A DNA stretch of 40,762 nt from Nitrospinota bacterium (GTDB lineage: Bacteria; Nitrospinota_A; UBA7883): assembly GCA_029881335.1 (NCBI GenBank), contig JAOUMU010000012.1, positions 1 through 40,762 on the forward strand, given 5' to 3'. Both the position numbers and the translations under genes were made by a program. Shown here piece by piece: positions 33,999 to 40,762 of this stretch (positions are counted from its first letter, which is position 1; every line of letters begins with the position of its first letter). The notes beneath the pieces are model-generated. The model saw only the letters and a list, made by a program, of their open reading frames with translations, had not been told where the DNA came from and made no database searches.

Positions 33999-34985
33999 AT
34001 GGCTGTGGAGCTGGATACCCTGAACGAAATGATCAGGGAAAAGAGCGGGTTTTTGGATGATCTGAAGGCCCAGATAGGCCGCGTGATCGTGGGGCAGAAC
34101 AAAATGGTGGAAGGAATGCTGATCGCCATCCTCTGCCGCGGCCACGCTTTGCTGGAGGGAGTGCCGGGTCTGGCCAAAACCCTCTCCATCCACACCCTGG
34201 CCCAGACCCTGAATCTGGGATTCAGACGCTTGCAGTTCACGCCGGACATGCTCCCCGCGGATATCACCGGCGGCGAGATATACAACGCCAGGGAGGGCGG
34301 ATTCGAGGTACGCAAGGGCCCCATTTTCGCCAACGTCATCCTGGCCGATGAGATAAACCGCGCTCCAGCCAAGACCCAAAGCGCTCTGCTGGAGGCCATG
34401 CAGGAGCGGCAAGTGACCATCGGCGGCCATACTTTCCCCCTGCCGGAGCCTTTTATCACCCTGGCCACCCAAAACCCCATAGAGCAGGAGGGGACATACC
34501 CCCTGCCGGAGGCCCAGGTGGACCGCTTCATGCTGAAGCTGAAGATCGATTACCCCACTAGGGAAGAAGAGGTGCAGATAGTAAACAGGATGACCATCGG
34601 CGCCCTCCCTTCTGTGAAAGTGGCCGCCACACCGGAGGACCTGACCAGCGCCATGAAAGTGATTGAGCAGATATATATTGATCCGAAGATCATCGAGTAT
34701 ATCGTCAACGTGGTGGACGCAGGACGCAGGCCGGAGAAATACGGCCTCCAGATCGCCCACCTGATCCAGTACGGCGCCTCGCCGCGAGCCTCCATATTCC
34801 TGACACAGGCGGCCCGCGCCAAAGCGTTCCTGCAAAGACGCGGTTATGTAACTCCGGATGACGTGAAGGCCGTCGGCATGGATGTGTTGCGCCACAGGGT
34901 CATACCCACATACGAGGCTGACGCGGAAAACTTCGCCCCGGAAGATATCATAAAAACCATTTTCGACAACCTGGAAGTGCCATGA
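33999..34985 (+). CDS. MoxR-family AAA ATPase
   Basis: A chaperone-like AAA+ ATPase that usually works with von Willebrand factor A (VWA) proteins to remodel or load metal into partner proteins. The 328-residue protein has Walker A GVPGLAKTL (54-62, the MoxR form), Walker B ILADE (114-118) followed by INRAPAKTQ, sensor-1-like LATQNPIEQEGTYPLPEAQVDRF, and a late RRPEKYGLQIAHLIQYGASPRAS region. GGAGGT before the ATG is a strong ribosome-binding site. First gene of a five-gene operon with DUF58 and VWA proteins. Confidence 0.95.
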   Translation: MAVELDTLNEMIREKSGFLDDLKAQIGRVIVGQNKMVEGMLIAILCRGHALLEGVPGLAKTLSIHTLAQTLNLGFRRLQFTPDMLPADITGGEIYNAREGGFEVRKGPIFANVILADEINRAPAKTQSALLEAMQERQVTIGGHTFPLPEPFITLATQNPIEQEGTYPLPEAQVDRFMLKLKIDYPTREEEVQIVNRMTIGALPSVKVAATPEDLTSAMKVIEQIYIDPKIIEYIVNVVDAGRRPEKYGLQIAHLIQYGASPRASIFLTQAARAKAFLQRRGYVTPDDVKAVGMDVLRHRVIPTYEADAENFAPEDIIKTIFDNLEVP

Positions 34986-35019
34986 ACGATTTCGGCGCCC
35001 TCCGCCCATAGACGACGCC

Positions 35020-35913
35020 ATGGAATCTGAAGATAAACGCTCCCTGCCGGAAAAGATAAGGGAGATAGAGATCCGGGCCAGGAAAGTGGTCAACAGCCTT
35101 TTCTCCGGGGAGTACCATTCCGTGTTCAAGGGAATGGGGCTGATGTACGCCGAAAGCCGCCCCTACCAACCAGGCGACGATGTACGCGCCATGGACTGGA
35201 AAGTCACCGCCAGGGCAGGTCAGCCTTTTGTCAAGGTGTTTCATGAGGAGCGGGAGCTGATCCTTATGCTGGTGGTGGACATGTCCGGCTCCGGCCATTT
35301 CGGCTCCCAGGGAAAATTCAAGAGCGAAACCGCCGCCGAAATCTGCGCGGCCATGGCCTTTTCCGCCATCCGCAACAACGACAAGGTGGGGCTTATCGCT
35401 TTTACCGAACAGACGGAACTGTACATCGCTCCCCGCAAAGGCCGCTCCCACGCGCTCCGGCTGATAAGAGAAATTCTGTTTTTCAAGCCCAATGGGAAAG
35501 GCACCAACATCCGGGCGGCGCTGGAGTTCATGAGCCGCGTGGTGACCAAGAAATCGATCGTCTTCCTGGTCTCCGATCTGAAGGACGAAGGGTATGACAA
35601 GATTATGGCCACCATGTCCAAAAAGCATGACCTTATCGCCGTTCGGGTGTTCGACCAACGGGAGGTGAGCTTGCCGGACGCAGGCTACGTCACGATGGAA
35701 GACGCGGAGACTGGCGAGCGGATGGTGGTGGACACATCCGACCCCGCCATTCGCGAGGGCTTTGCCAAAGCGGCGATAAACGCGAACCTGAGAAAATCCA
35801 GGGACCTGGCCGCCATCGGCGTGGACGAAGTGGCCGTGGACGCAGGGGGGTCCTATGTGGAGCCGCTAGCTAAATTCTTCAAGCTGCGGGAAAGAAGGCG
35901 AAGGTTCGGATGA
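35020..35913 (+). CDS. DUF58 domain-containing protein with VWA fold
   Basis: A 297-residue cytoplasmic protein of the DUF58 family, the regular partner of MoxR. The signature YQPGDDVRAMDWKVTAR (about 49-65) is followed by a VWA metal-ion-dependent adhesion site-like Asp87-Met-Ser89-Gly-Ser91 in VVDMSGS, and by ALRLIREILFFKPNGKGTNIRAAL with the likely Thr of the site. The end KLRERRRR overlaps the next gene by ATGA. Exact function is unknown; it likely binds MoxR. Confidence 0.9.
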   Translation: MESEDKRSLPEKIREIEIRARKVVNSLFSGEYHSVFKGMGLMYAESRPYQPGDDVRAMDWKVTARAGQPFVKVFHEERELILMLVVDMSGSGHFGSQGKFKSETAAEICAAMAFSAIRNNDKVGLIAFTEQTELYIAPRKGRSHALRLIREILFFKPNGKGTNIRAALEFMSRVVTKKSIVFLVSDLKDEGYDKIMATMSKKHDLIAVRVFDQREVSLPDAGYVTMEDAETGERMVVDTSDPAIREGFAKAAINANLRKSRDLAAIGVDEVAVDAGGSYVEPLAKFFKLRERRRRFG

Positions 35914-36851
35914 TGAGGCTTCTCCCGCTCATCGCCATCGCGTTTTCGGCCATGGCCCAGCCTGCCATGGGACAGGCCACCGTTGACATCACCCCGCAAA
36001 CTTCCCCCATAGCCTCCCCCATCACGGCCCGGCTCTCTATCCGGCTGGCGGCGGGGGAACGTGTGCGGCTTCCAAAAAACCCCCCCTTACCCGATAAAGC
36101 GGAACTGCTGGATATGAAGGCCCATCCTTCCGTGCCGCAAAGCGATGGGGGCGCCACACAAGTGGTCGAATATATATTCATGATGTACAAGGTGGGAAAA
36201 GCCGAGTTTCCCGCAGTGACCTATGAAATCGTGGGGGAGGAGGAGAAACGCCGAACCTTATCCACTGACCCCGGGTCATTCGAGATCATCACCTCCCTCA
36301 CCGACCCGAAGACAGCGGATCAACCCATCGAGATTCGCCCACCGGTGGATTTGCCGTTTGACTGGAAGCGATACCTGCTCCCTACCCTGGCGCTGCTGGC
36401 CGCCGTCATTATCGGCGCGTTGATGTGGCGCAAGTTTTCCACCAGACGCCGGATTATTGAGGAGCGGCAGGGCCCTCCGCCCGTGCCGCCGCATCTGGAA
36501 GCTTTCGATAGCCTGGCAGCTCTAAAGAGTCAGGACATGTTCGCCCGGGGGCATGGCCGCAAATATTTTTTCCTGTTGTCGGATATCATTCGCAAGTATG
36601 TGGAGGGGCGATACGGCGCGCCTGCGCTGGAGAGAACCACCGACGAGTTCGAGCGGGAATTCGACCTGCGTTATGAGCGGAAGGAAAAAAGAGACAAGCT
36701 TATGGACCTTATGCGGACCTGCGATATGATCAAATTCGCAAATCAGGAAACCTCCCGCGAGGAAGGCGACCGTGCCTTCGACCAGGCATGGGCCTGGGTG
36801 GAGGAGACAAAGCCGCGCAAGCCCACTGCGCCGGAGGAAAAGGAGAAATGA
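35910..36851 (+). CDS. DUF4381-like membrane protein of the MoxR operon
   Basis: A 313-residue protein with a signal peptide (1-21, cleaved near AMGQA), a periplasmic domain of about 130 residues, one span (about 155-173) and a cytoplasmic part of about 140 residues. The latter has a helical FFLLSDIIRKYVEGRYGAPA region followed by TTDEFEREF, reminiscent of the DUF4381/BatD-associated C-terminus. It is much shorter than BatD (around 500 residues or more). It overlaps both neighbouring genes by ATGA. I infer a role in the Bat-like complex; the exact activity is unknown. Confidence 0.72.
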   Translation: MMRLLPLIAIAFSAMAQPAMGQATVDITPQTSPIASPITARLSIRLAAGERVRLPKNPPLPDKAELLDMKAHPSVPQSDGGATQVVEYIFMMYKVGKAEFPAVTYEIVGEEEKRRTLSTDPGSFEIITSLTDPKTADQPIEIRPPVDLPFDWKRYLLPTLALLAAVIIGALMWRKFSTRRRIIEERQGPPPVPPHLEAFDSLAALKSQDMFARGHGRKYFFLLSDIIRKYVEGRYGAPALERTTDEFEREFDLRYERKEKRDKLMDLMRTCDMIKFANQETSREEGDRAFDQAWAWVEETKPRKPTAPEEKEK

Positions 36852-37834
36852 GTTTCGAGCACCCCTGGCTTCTGCTGGCGCTGATTGCCCTTCCATTCTG
36901 GCTGCGATACCACTGGGTCGCCGCGCCCTCCATGCGGTGGAACGCCCGCTATTCCGACATCCATGTCATCAGGCGCCTCGCCGGGGTAGGGACCCCGATC
37001 ATGGCCCGGGCGCCCTTCTACTTCAGGTTCGCCGCCGTAGCCTTGCTGATCCTGGCCCTTGCCCGGCCGCAAACCGGCTCTTCAGAAGTGGAGATCATCA
37101 GCCAGGGAATCGATATCATCCTGACGCTGGACCTTTCCACCTCCATGAGCGCTTCTGATTTTCAGCCCACCCGGCTGACGGCGGCCAAGAAGGCGCTGAA
37201 GGAATTCATATCGGGGCGGAAAAACGACCGTATAGGACTGGTGGTGTTCGCCGCCCGGGGATACACTCAATGCCCGCTCACTCTTGACTATCCCACTCTA
37301 CTCGAATTTCTGGAGAAATCTGATATCGGAATGCTGGAAGACGGCACCGCCATCGGCATGGCGATCGCCTCGGCGGCCAACAGACTCAAGGATTCCAAGG
37401 CTAAGAGCCGCATCGTCATCCTGCTCACCGACGGGATGAACAACGCGGGCTCCATCGACCCGGCCACCGCCGCCAGGATGGCGAAAACCCTGGGGATAAA
37501 GGTGTATACCATTGGGGTGGGCAAAGAAGGGATCTTCAACCAGAAAGTGGATGATCCATTGATGGGCCAGCGCACGATAGCCGTGCGCACCACCATAGAC
37601 GAGTCGCTTCTGCTACGGATCGCCAGCCTCACCGGCGGGCAATACCACCGGGCCCAGGATGAGCGTAAATTGCAGATGATATACCAGGAGATCGACATGA
37701 TGGAGAAAACCGACATCAAGACGAAAGTCTATATTCACAAGACCGACTGGTTCTTCTGGCCACTGTTCGGAGCCTTGGCGCTCATGCTGCTGGAAATCAT
37801 CCTCCCCGCCACCAGGTGGAGGATAGCGCCATGA
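36848..37834 (+). CDS. VWA domain protein, BatA-like
   Basis: A 328-residue membrane-anchored protein: hydrophobic N-terminal spans (about 6-22 and 56-72), a VWA domain in the middle and a C-terminal span (about 297-318). The metal site is complete, Asp95-Leu-Ser97-Thr-Ser99 (LDLSTSM), Thr167 (EDGTAIG) and Asp195 (LLTDGMNN), so it probably binds a divalent ion. The ATG at 36848 overlaps the preceding stop and has AGGAGA just upstream; a start at 36788 would add 20 residues inside the neighbouring gene and is rejected. Bat proteins are named for Bacteroides aerotolerance. Confidence 0.9.
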   Translation: MSFEHPWLLLALIALPFWLRYHWVAAPSMRWNARYSDIHVIRRLAGVGTPIMARAPFYFRFAAVALLILALARPQTGSSEVEIISQGIDIILTLDLSTSMSASDFQPTRLTAAKKALKEFISGRKNDRIGLVVFAARGYTQCPLTLDYPTLLEFLEKSDIGMLEDGTAIGMAIASAANRLKDSKAKSRIVILLTDGMNNAGSIDPATAARMAKTLGIKVYTIGVGKEGIFNQKVDDPLMGQRTIAVRTTIDESLLLRIASLTGGQYHRAQDERKLQMIYQEIDMMEKTDIKTKVYIHKTDWFFWPLFGALALMLLEIILPATRWRIAP

Positions 37835-38856
37835 GGTTCGCCCAGCCGGAGTGGCTGTATCTGGCCATGGCGGCGCCCTTGATACTGGGCCTGGCCGCAT
37901 GGCGGGGGATCATCGCCACCCGCAACGCCATGGAGCTGTTCCTCTCCCCGGACGACGCTCGAAGACTGGTGGATACAGGGCTGGCTCGCCGCAAGCTAGT
38001 TCGGGCGGCCATGCTGATCCTTGCCGCCGTCCTGACGATGAGCGCCATGGCCCGTCCCCAGTTCGGAATAAAACCGATGGAGGTGAAGCGGGCCGGTGTG
38101 GATGTGATGCTGCTTGTGGACACATCCACCAGCATGGCGGCCACCGATGTGAAACCAAGCAGGATGGAGCGCGCCCGCAATGAGCTGACCCGGCTGGTGG
38201 AGGCGCTGGAAGGAAACAGGATCGGGATCATCGCCTTCGCCGGGGAGAGCTTTATGGAATGTCCCCTCACCCTGGACTCCGGCACGGTGCGGCTCTTTCT
38301 GGATACCATCGAAACAGGAATCATCCCCACTCCCGGAACTTCTATCGGCGCCGCGGTGGAAGACGCTGTGGCCGCTCTCACCCGGGGGGGGACGGTAAAA
38401 AGCAAGGTTATCATCCTGGTCACAGACGGGGAGGATCTGGCCGGAGAGGTGGACCGGGCCGCCACCGCCGCCAAAAAAGCTGGAGTAAAAATCTTCAGTG
38501 TCGGCATAGGGTCCGTCTCCGGAGCGCCGATCCCGGAGGTGGACGATATGGGCCAGGTGGCAGGTTATAAAAAGGACTCTTCCGGAGCCCCTCTGCTAAC
38601 CCGGCTGGACACCGCCGCCTTGAGCCTTCTTTCCGGCTCCACCGGTGGAACGTCCATCTCTTCCCAGGGGGAGCGGCTGGACCTGTCCAGCCTTATCGAC
38701 GAAATACGGAAGCAGGAGAAGACAGATATCGGTTCCTTCGAGTTCAGTGAATATGTGGAGCGTTACCCCCCGCTTGCGGCGCTGGCGCTGGTTTTGCTGG
38801 TGGGCGAATATCTCCTCTCCTCGTGGAGAGGAAGGGAGAAGTCGGCCACGGCTTGA
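37831..38856 (+). CDS. VWA domain protein, BatA/BatB-like
   Basis: A second membrane-anchored VWA protein of 341 residues, paralogous in layout to the one before it: N-terminal spans (about 5-22 and 57-73), VWA domain, C-terminal span (about 313-332). The metal site is Asp97-Thr-Ser99-Thr-Ser101 (LVDTSTSM), Thr170 (TPGTSIG) and Asp199 (LVTDGED). The ATG at 37831 overlaps the preceding stop (ATGA). It is the last gene of the operon. No tetratricopeptide-repeat gene follows, although many Bat operons have one. Confidence 0.9.
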   Translation: MRFAQPEWLYLAMAAPLILGLAAWRGIIATRNAMELFLSPDDARRLVDTGLARRKLVRAAMLILAAVLTMSAMARPQFGIKPMEVKRAGVDVMLLVDTSTSMAATDVKPSRMERARNELTRLVEALEGNRIGIIAFAGESFMECPLTLDSGTVRLFLDTIETGIIPTPGTSIGAAVEDAVAALTRGGTVKSKVIILVTDGEDLAGEVDRAATAAKKAGVKIFSVGIGSVSGAPIPEVDDMGQVAGYKKDSSGAPLLTRLDTAALSLLSGSTGGTSISSQGERLDLSSLIDEIRKQEKTDIGSFEFSEYVERYPPLAALALVLLVGEYLLSSWRGREKSATA

Positions 38857-39027
38857 TCTGACACTTCTCTGTCCGCAGCCTCCCACATCATCAGGCTGAT
38901 CGCTTCACATTGCCTCATGCTCCATCAATCCTATATTCCATGTAGTACATCCTTGGGATATACGATATCAAATGGGTTGCGCTGGACTGTTGAGACTGCC
39001 TTATCCGGAGAACTAGGCGAAAACCAC

Positions 39028-40269
39028 TTATTGCGCATTGACATGGTTAATGTTTTCGTCGCCATTCTCCTTTCCCTCCAGGGCTGACCCATCCACCTTC
39101 AGCCACCTATCCCCTGCCATCCTTATCCCGATCGCGCCCAGCGGCGCCGTGATGATTATCGACAGCGCCGCCACCGCCAGAATCACTTCCCCTCCGGCGA
39201 TGCCAGCCTCCAGCGGCACGGCCCCGATGGCCGCCTGCACAGTGGCCTTGGGGGTGTACGCCACCACGCAGAAGAGCTTCTCCTTAAAGTTCATGTCGGC
39301 GCCGACCAATGACACCATCACCCCCGCACTGCGGGCCACCAGCCCGATAAGTATCAGCGCTCCCCCGGCCAGTCCCGCGTTCCACGCAACTTGCGGCTCC
39401 ACCTGCGCCCCCACCAGCGTGAAGAGGAGTATCTCCGCGAAGATCCACACCTTGGAAAGCTTGGCCGATATCTTGTGGGCTCGCACTTCCACCTTCTCCA
39501 GCAGCACGAACCCGATGGTCATCACCCCAAGCAGAGCGGAGATGGCCACCACACCGTGTAGCGCCTTCTCCAGCCATGTCAGCAGGATGGCCACCGCCAC
39601 CACTGTGATGGTCATCTTGGTGGCGCGGGTATGGAACCTGTCGAAGAGCCGATACAGGGCGTATCCGGCCAGCCCCCCCAGGGCCACCCCCGCCAGCATC
39701 GACTCCGGAATCTCCAGCAGTTTGCCAGCCACACTCATATCCTGCCCCGCCCCCATCCCCAGCAGGATGGTGAAGATGACGATCACGAATACGTCATCCA
39801 CCGAGGAGGCGCCCAGTATCATGGTGGGGATTCCTTTTTCCGTGCCGCGCTTTTCGTCCATGAATTTCAACATCAGGGGCACCACCACCGCCGGGGATAC
39901 CGCCGCCAGGATCGCCCCCAATATGGCGCCCTCCAGCCAGGTGATCCCCAGTAGCATCGGCGCCAGCGCCGCGATGGCCACCCCCTCGAACACCGCCGGG
40001 ACAACGGACATCACCAGCGCTGTCTTCCCCACCCGGTTCAGGGTGTCCCGGCGCAGCTCCAGCCCCGCCCGCAACAGGATCACGATCAGCGCCACCATTC
40101 GGAAATCGGCGGAGACTTTCAAAAGCTCCGACCGCATCATATCCAGGAAGCTGGGGCCGCACAGAACGCCTACAAGAAGCATCCCCACAAGCCCCGGCAG
40201 GCGGACCTTCTCCAGCAGGTGGTTGGAGAAAAGCCCCAGAAGGACAATGAGCGCTATGCTTTCGGCCAT
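39028..40269 (-). CDS. Cation/proton antiporter (CPA superfamily)
   Basis: A 413-residue polytopic membrane protein of the monovalent cation:proton antiporter superfamily, with about twelve hydrophobic spans. The transport site shows AAVSPAVVVPLM (about 122-133), and Asp158-Asp159 in GASSVDDVF corresponds to the paired acidic residues of electrogenic exchangers. The start GLFSNHLLEKVRLPGLVGMLLVGVL matches the family's first helices. It ends with a hydrophilic tail of about 25 residues. It lies 23 bases downstream of the lysyl-tRNA synthetase gene and may be co-transcribed. Ion (Na+ or K+) is unresolved. Confidence 0.9.
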   Translation of the reverse strand: MAESIALIVLLGLFSNHLLEKVRLPGLVGMLLVGVLCGPSFLDMMRSELLKVSADFRMVALIVILLRAGLELRRDTLNRVGKTALVMSVVPAVFEGVAIAALAPMLLGITWLEGAILGAILAAVSPAVVVPLMLKFMDEKRGTEKGIPTMILGASSVDDVFVIVIFTILLGMGAGQDMSVAGKLLEIPESMLAGVALGGLAGYALYRLFDRFHTRATKMTITVVAVAILLTWLEKALHGVVAISALLGVMTIGFVLLEKVEVRAHKISAKLSKVWIFAEILLFTLVGAQVEPQVAWNAGLAGGALILIGLVARSAGVMVSLVGADMNFKEKLFCVVAYTPKATVQAAIGAVPLEAGIAGGEVILAVAALSIIITAPLGAIGIRMAGDRWLKVDGSALEGKENGDENINHVNAQ

Positions 40270-40292
40270 TGCGTCAAATCATGGGAGCTGAG

Positions 40293-40762
40293 TCACACCC
40301 CATCCAGGTGGGCCTTCAGCCGTGCTATGGCTTTCTCCACGCCGATAAGGACTACGAAGCTGCCGATGCGAGGGCCAGAATCCTGGCCCAGGAATATCCT
40401 GTACAACACACCGAACCACTGCTTCATGTTTATCTCCCGCTCCTTGGCCGACTGGAACGATGCGTTCTGCGCCGATTCCGCCGTCACTTCCCCCTCCGCG
40501 GCCAGATTTTCCAGCGCCTCGATGAATGCGCGGACAGCGTCGTCGTGTTCATGGGTAGGCTTCACCCGTTCCTTGCCCGCCAGGTGATATTCCTGGTAAT
40601 AGGCCAGCACACCGGCTATCAGCTTGTCGTAGTAGGGGAGGTTCTCCTTCACGTCCGGTTGGTACTTGATCAGATACTGGAGCACCACCTCCGGGTCCGT
40701 CACGTTAAGCGCCATGGCCAGGTTGTCTATCAGCGAGTATGTGACGATATTCTGTCCATGCT
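40293..40762 (-). CDS. lysK: Class I lysyl-tRNA synthetase (C-terminal part)
   Basis: The 3' end of a gene entering from the right edge; the frame is open to the last base, so the true start is outside. The visible part begins about HGQNIVTYSLI and includes MALNVTDPEVVLQYLIKY, NLPYYDKLIAGVLAYYQEYH, KEREINMKQWFGVLYRIFLGQDSGPRIGSFVVLIG and a short end. The LGQDSGPRIGSFV ending is typical of the archaeal-type class I LysRS (LysK), unlike class II LysS. The enzyme charges tRNA-Lys in the cytoplasm. An ATG at 40715 is internal, not the start. A 23-base gap separates it from the antiporter gene downstream. Confidence 0.88.
   Translation of the reverse strand, partial: HGQNIVTYSLIDNLAMALNVTDPEVVLQYLIKYQPDVKENLPYYDKLIAGVLAYYQEYHLAGKERVKPTHEHDDAVRAFIEALENLAAEGEVTAESAQNASFQSAKEREINMKQWFGVLYRIFLGQDSGPRIGSFVVLIGVEKAIARLKAHLDGV

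Noticed and set aside
33993-35129. Long open frame on the minus strand across moxR and the DUF58 gene
   Set aside because: Antisense shadow; both plus-strand genes have full motifs and good starts.
39038-40291. Long open frame on the plus strand across the antiporter gene
   Set aside because: Shadow of the antiporter; rich in Ser, Thr and Ala with no domain and no ribosome-binding site.

Overview
The window is chromosomal DNA from a diderm (Gram-negative) bacterium. Kdo synthesis genes (kdsA, kdsB), a TonB/ExbB/ExbD system, a TonB-dependent receptor ending in an aromatic residue, DsbD and a periplasmic-type CtpA show an outer membrane. The anaerobic (early-cobalt) cobalamin route, a class I lysyl-tRNA synthetase, a split transketolase, a bacteriohemerythrin and a c-type-heme sensor kinase point away from enterobacteria, towards a deltaproteobacterial, Nitrospinota or Nitrospirota-like lineage. 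That placement is inference, not proof. Genes are dense, many start with ATGA overlaps, and I see no transposase, prophage block, CRISPR array, tRNA or rRNA.

Region 1 (1-6.3 kb, minus strand) is a cobalamin/cobalt operon: cbiA-cbiC-cbiX-cbiM-cbiN-like-cbiQ-cbiO-cbiD, with cbiD running off the left edge. A cobalamin riboswitch precedes it, driven by a promoter with perfect -35 and -10 hexamers. Cobalt import (CbiM/Q/O plus a small membrane subunit) and ring-building enzymes are therefore under one B12-sensing switch. A small XRE/CI-like regulator lies divergently beside it.

Region 2 (6.9-10.9 kb, minus) is exbB-exbD-tonB-TonB-dependent receptor, a compact outer-membrane uptake operon of unknown substrate. 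Region 3 (11-20 kb) holds a bacteriohemerythrin, glgC, dsbD, apt, a ctpA plus YibQ-type deacetylase pair, and a two-gene transketolase. Region 4 (20-25 kb, minus) is kdsB-pyrG-kdsA, the Kdo and CMP-Kdo supply set with its own CTP synthase, and an orphan sugar-phosphate priming transferase.

Region 5 (25-34 kb) has a sensor kinase carrying a CxxCH heme motif, leuC without leuD, a nicotinamidase, a hybrid histidine kinase with its own receiver, and pyruvate kinase. Region 6 (34-38.9 kb, plus) is a MoxR-DUF58-DUF4381-VWA-VWA (Bat-like) operon. Region 7 (39-40.8 kb, minus) is a cation/proton antiporter after the 3' end of a class I lysS gene.

Most of the window is ordinary core metabolism. The items most worth a second look are the heme-binding kinase, the non-standard CbiN-like subunit in the cobalt transporter, the TonB operon next to the B12-regulated cluster, and the trimmed Bat-like operon. 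I found no clear-cut new system.
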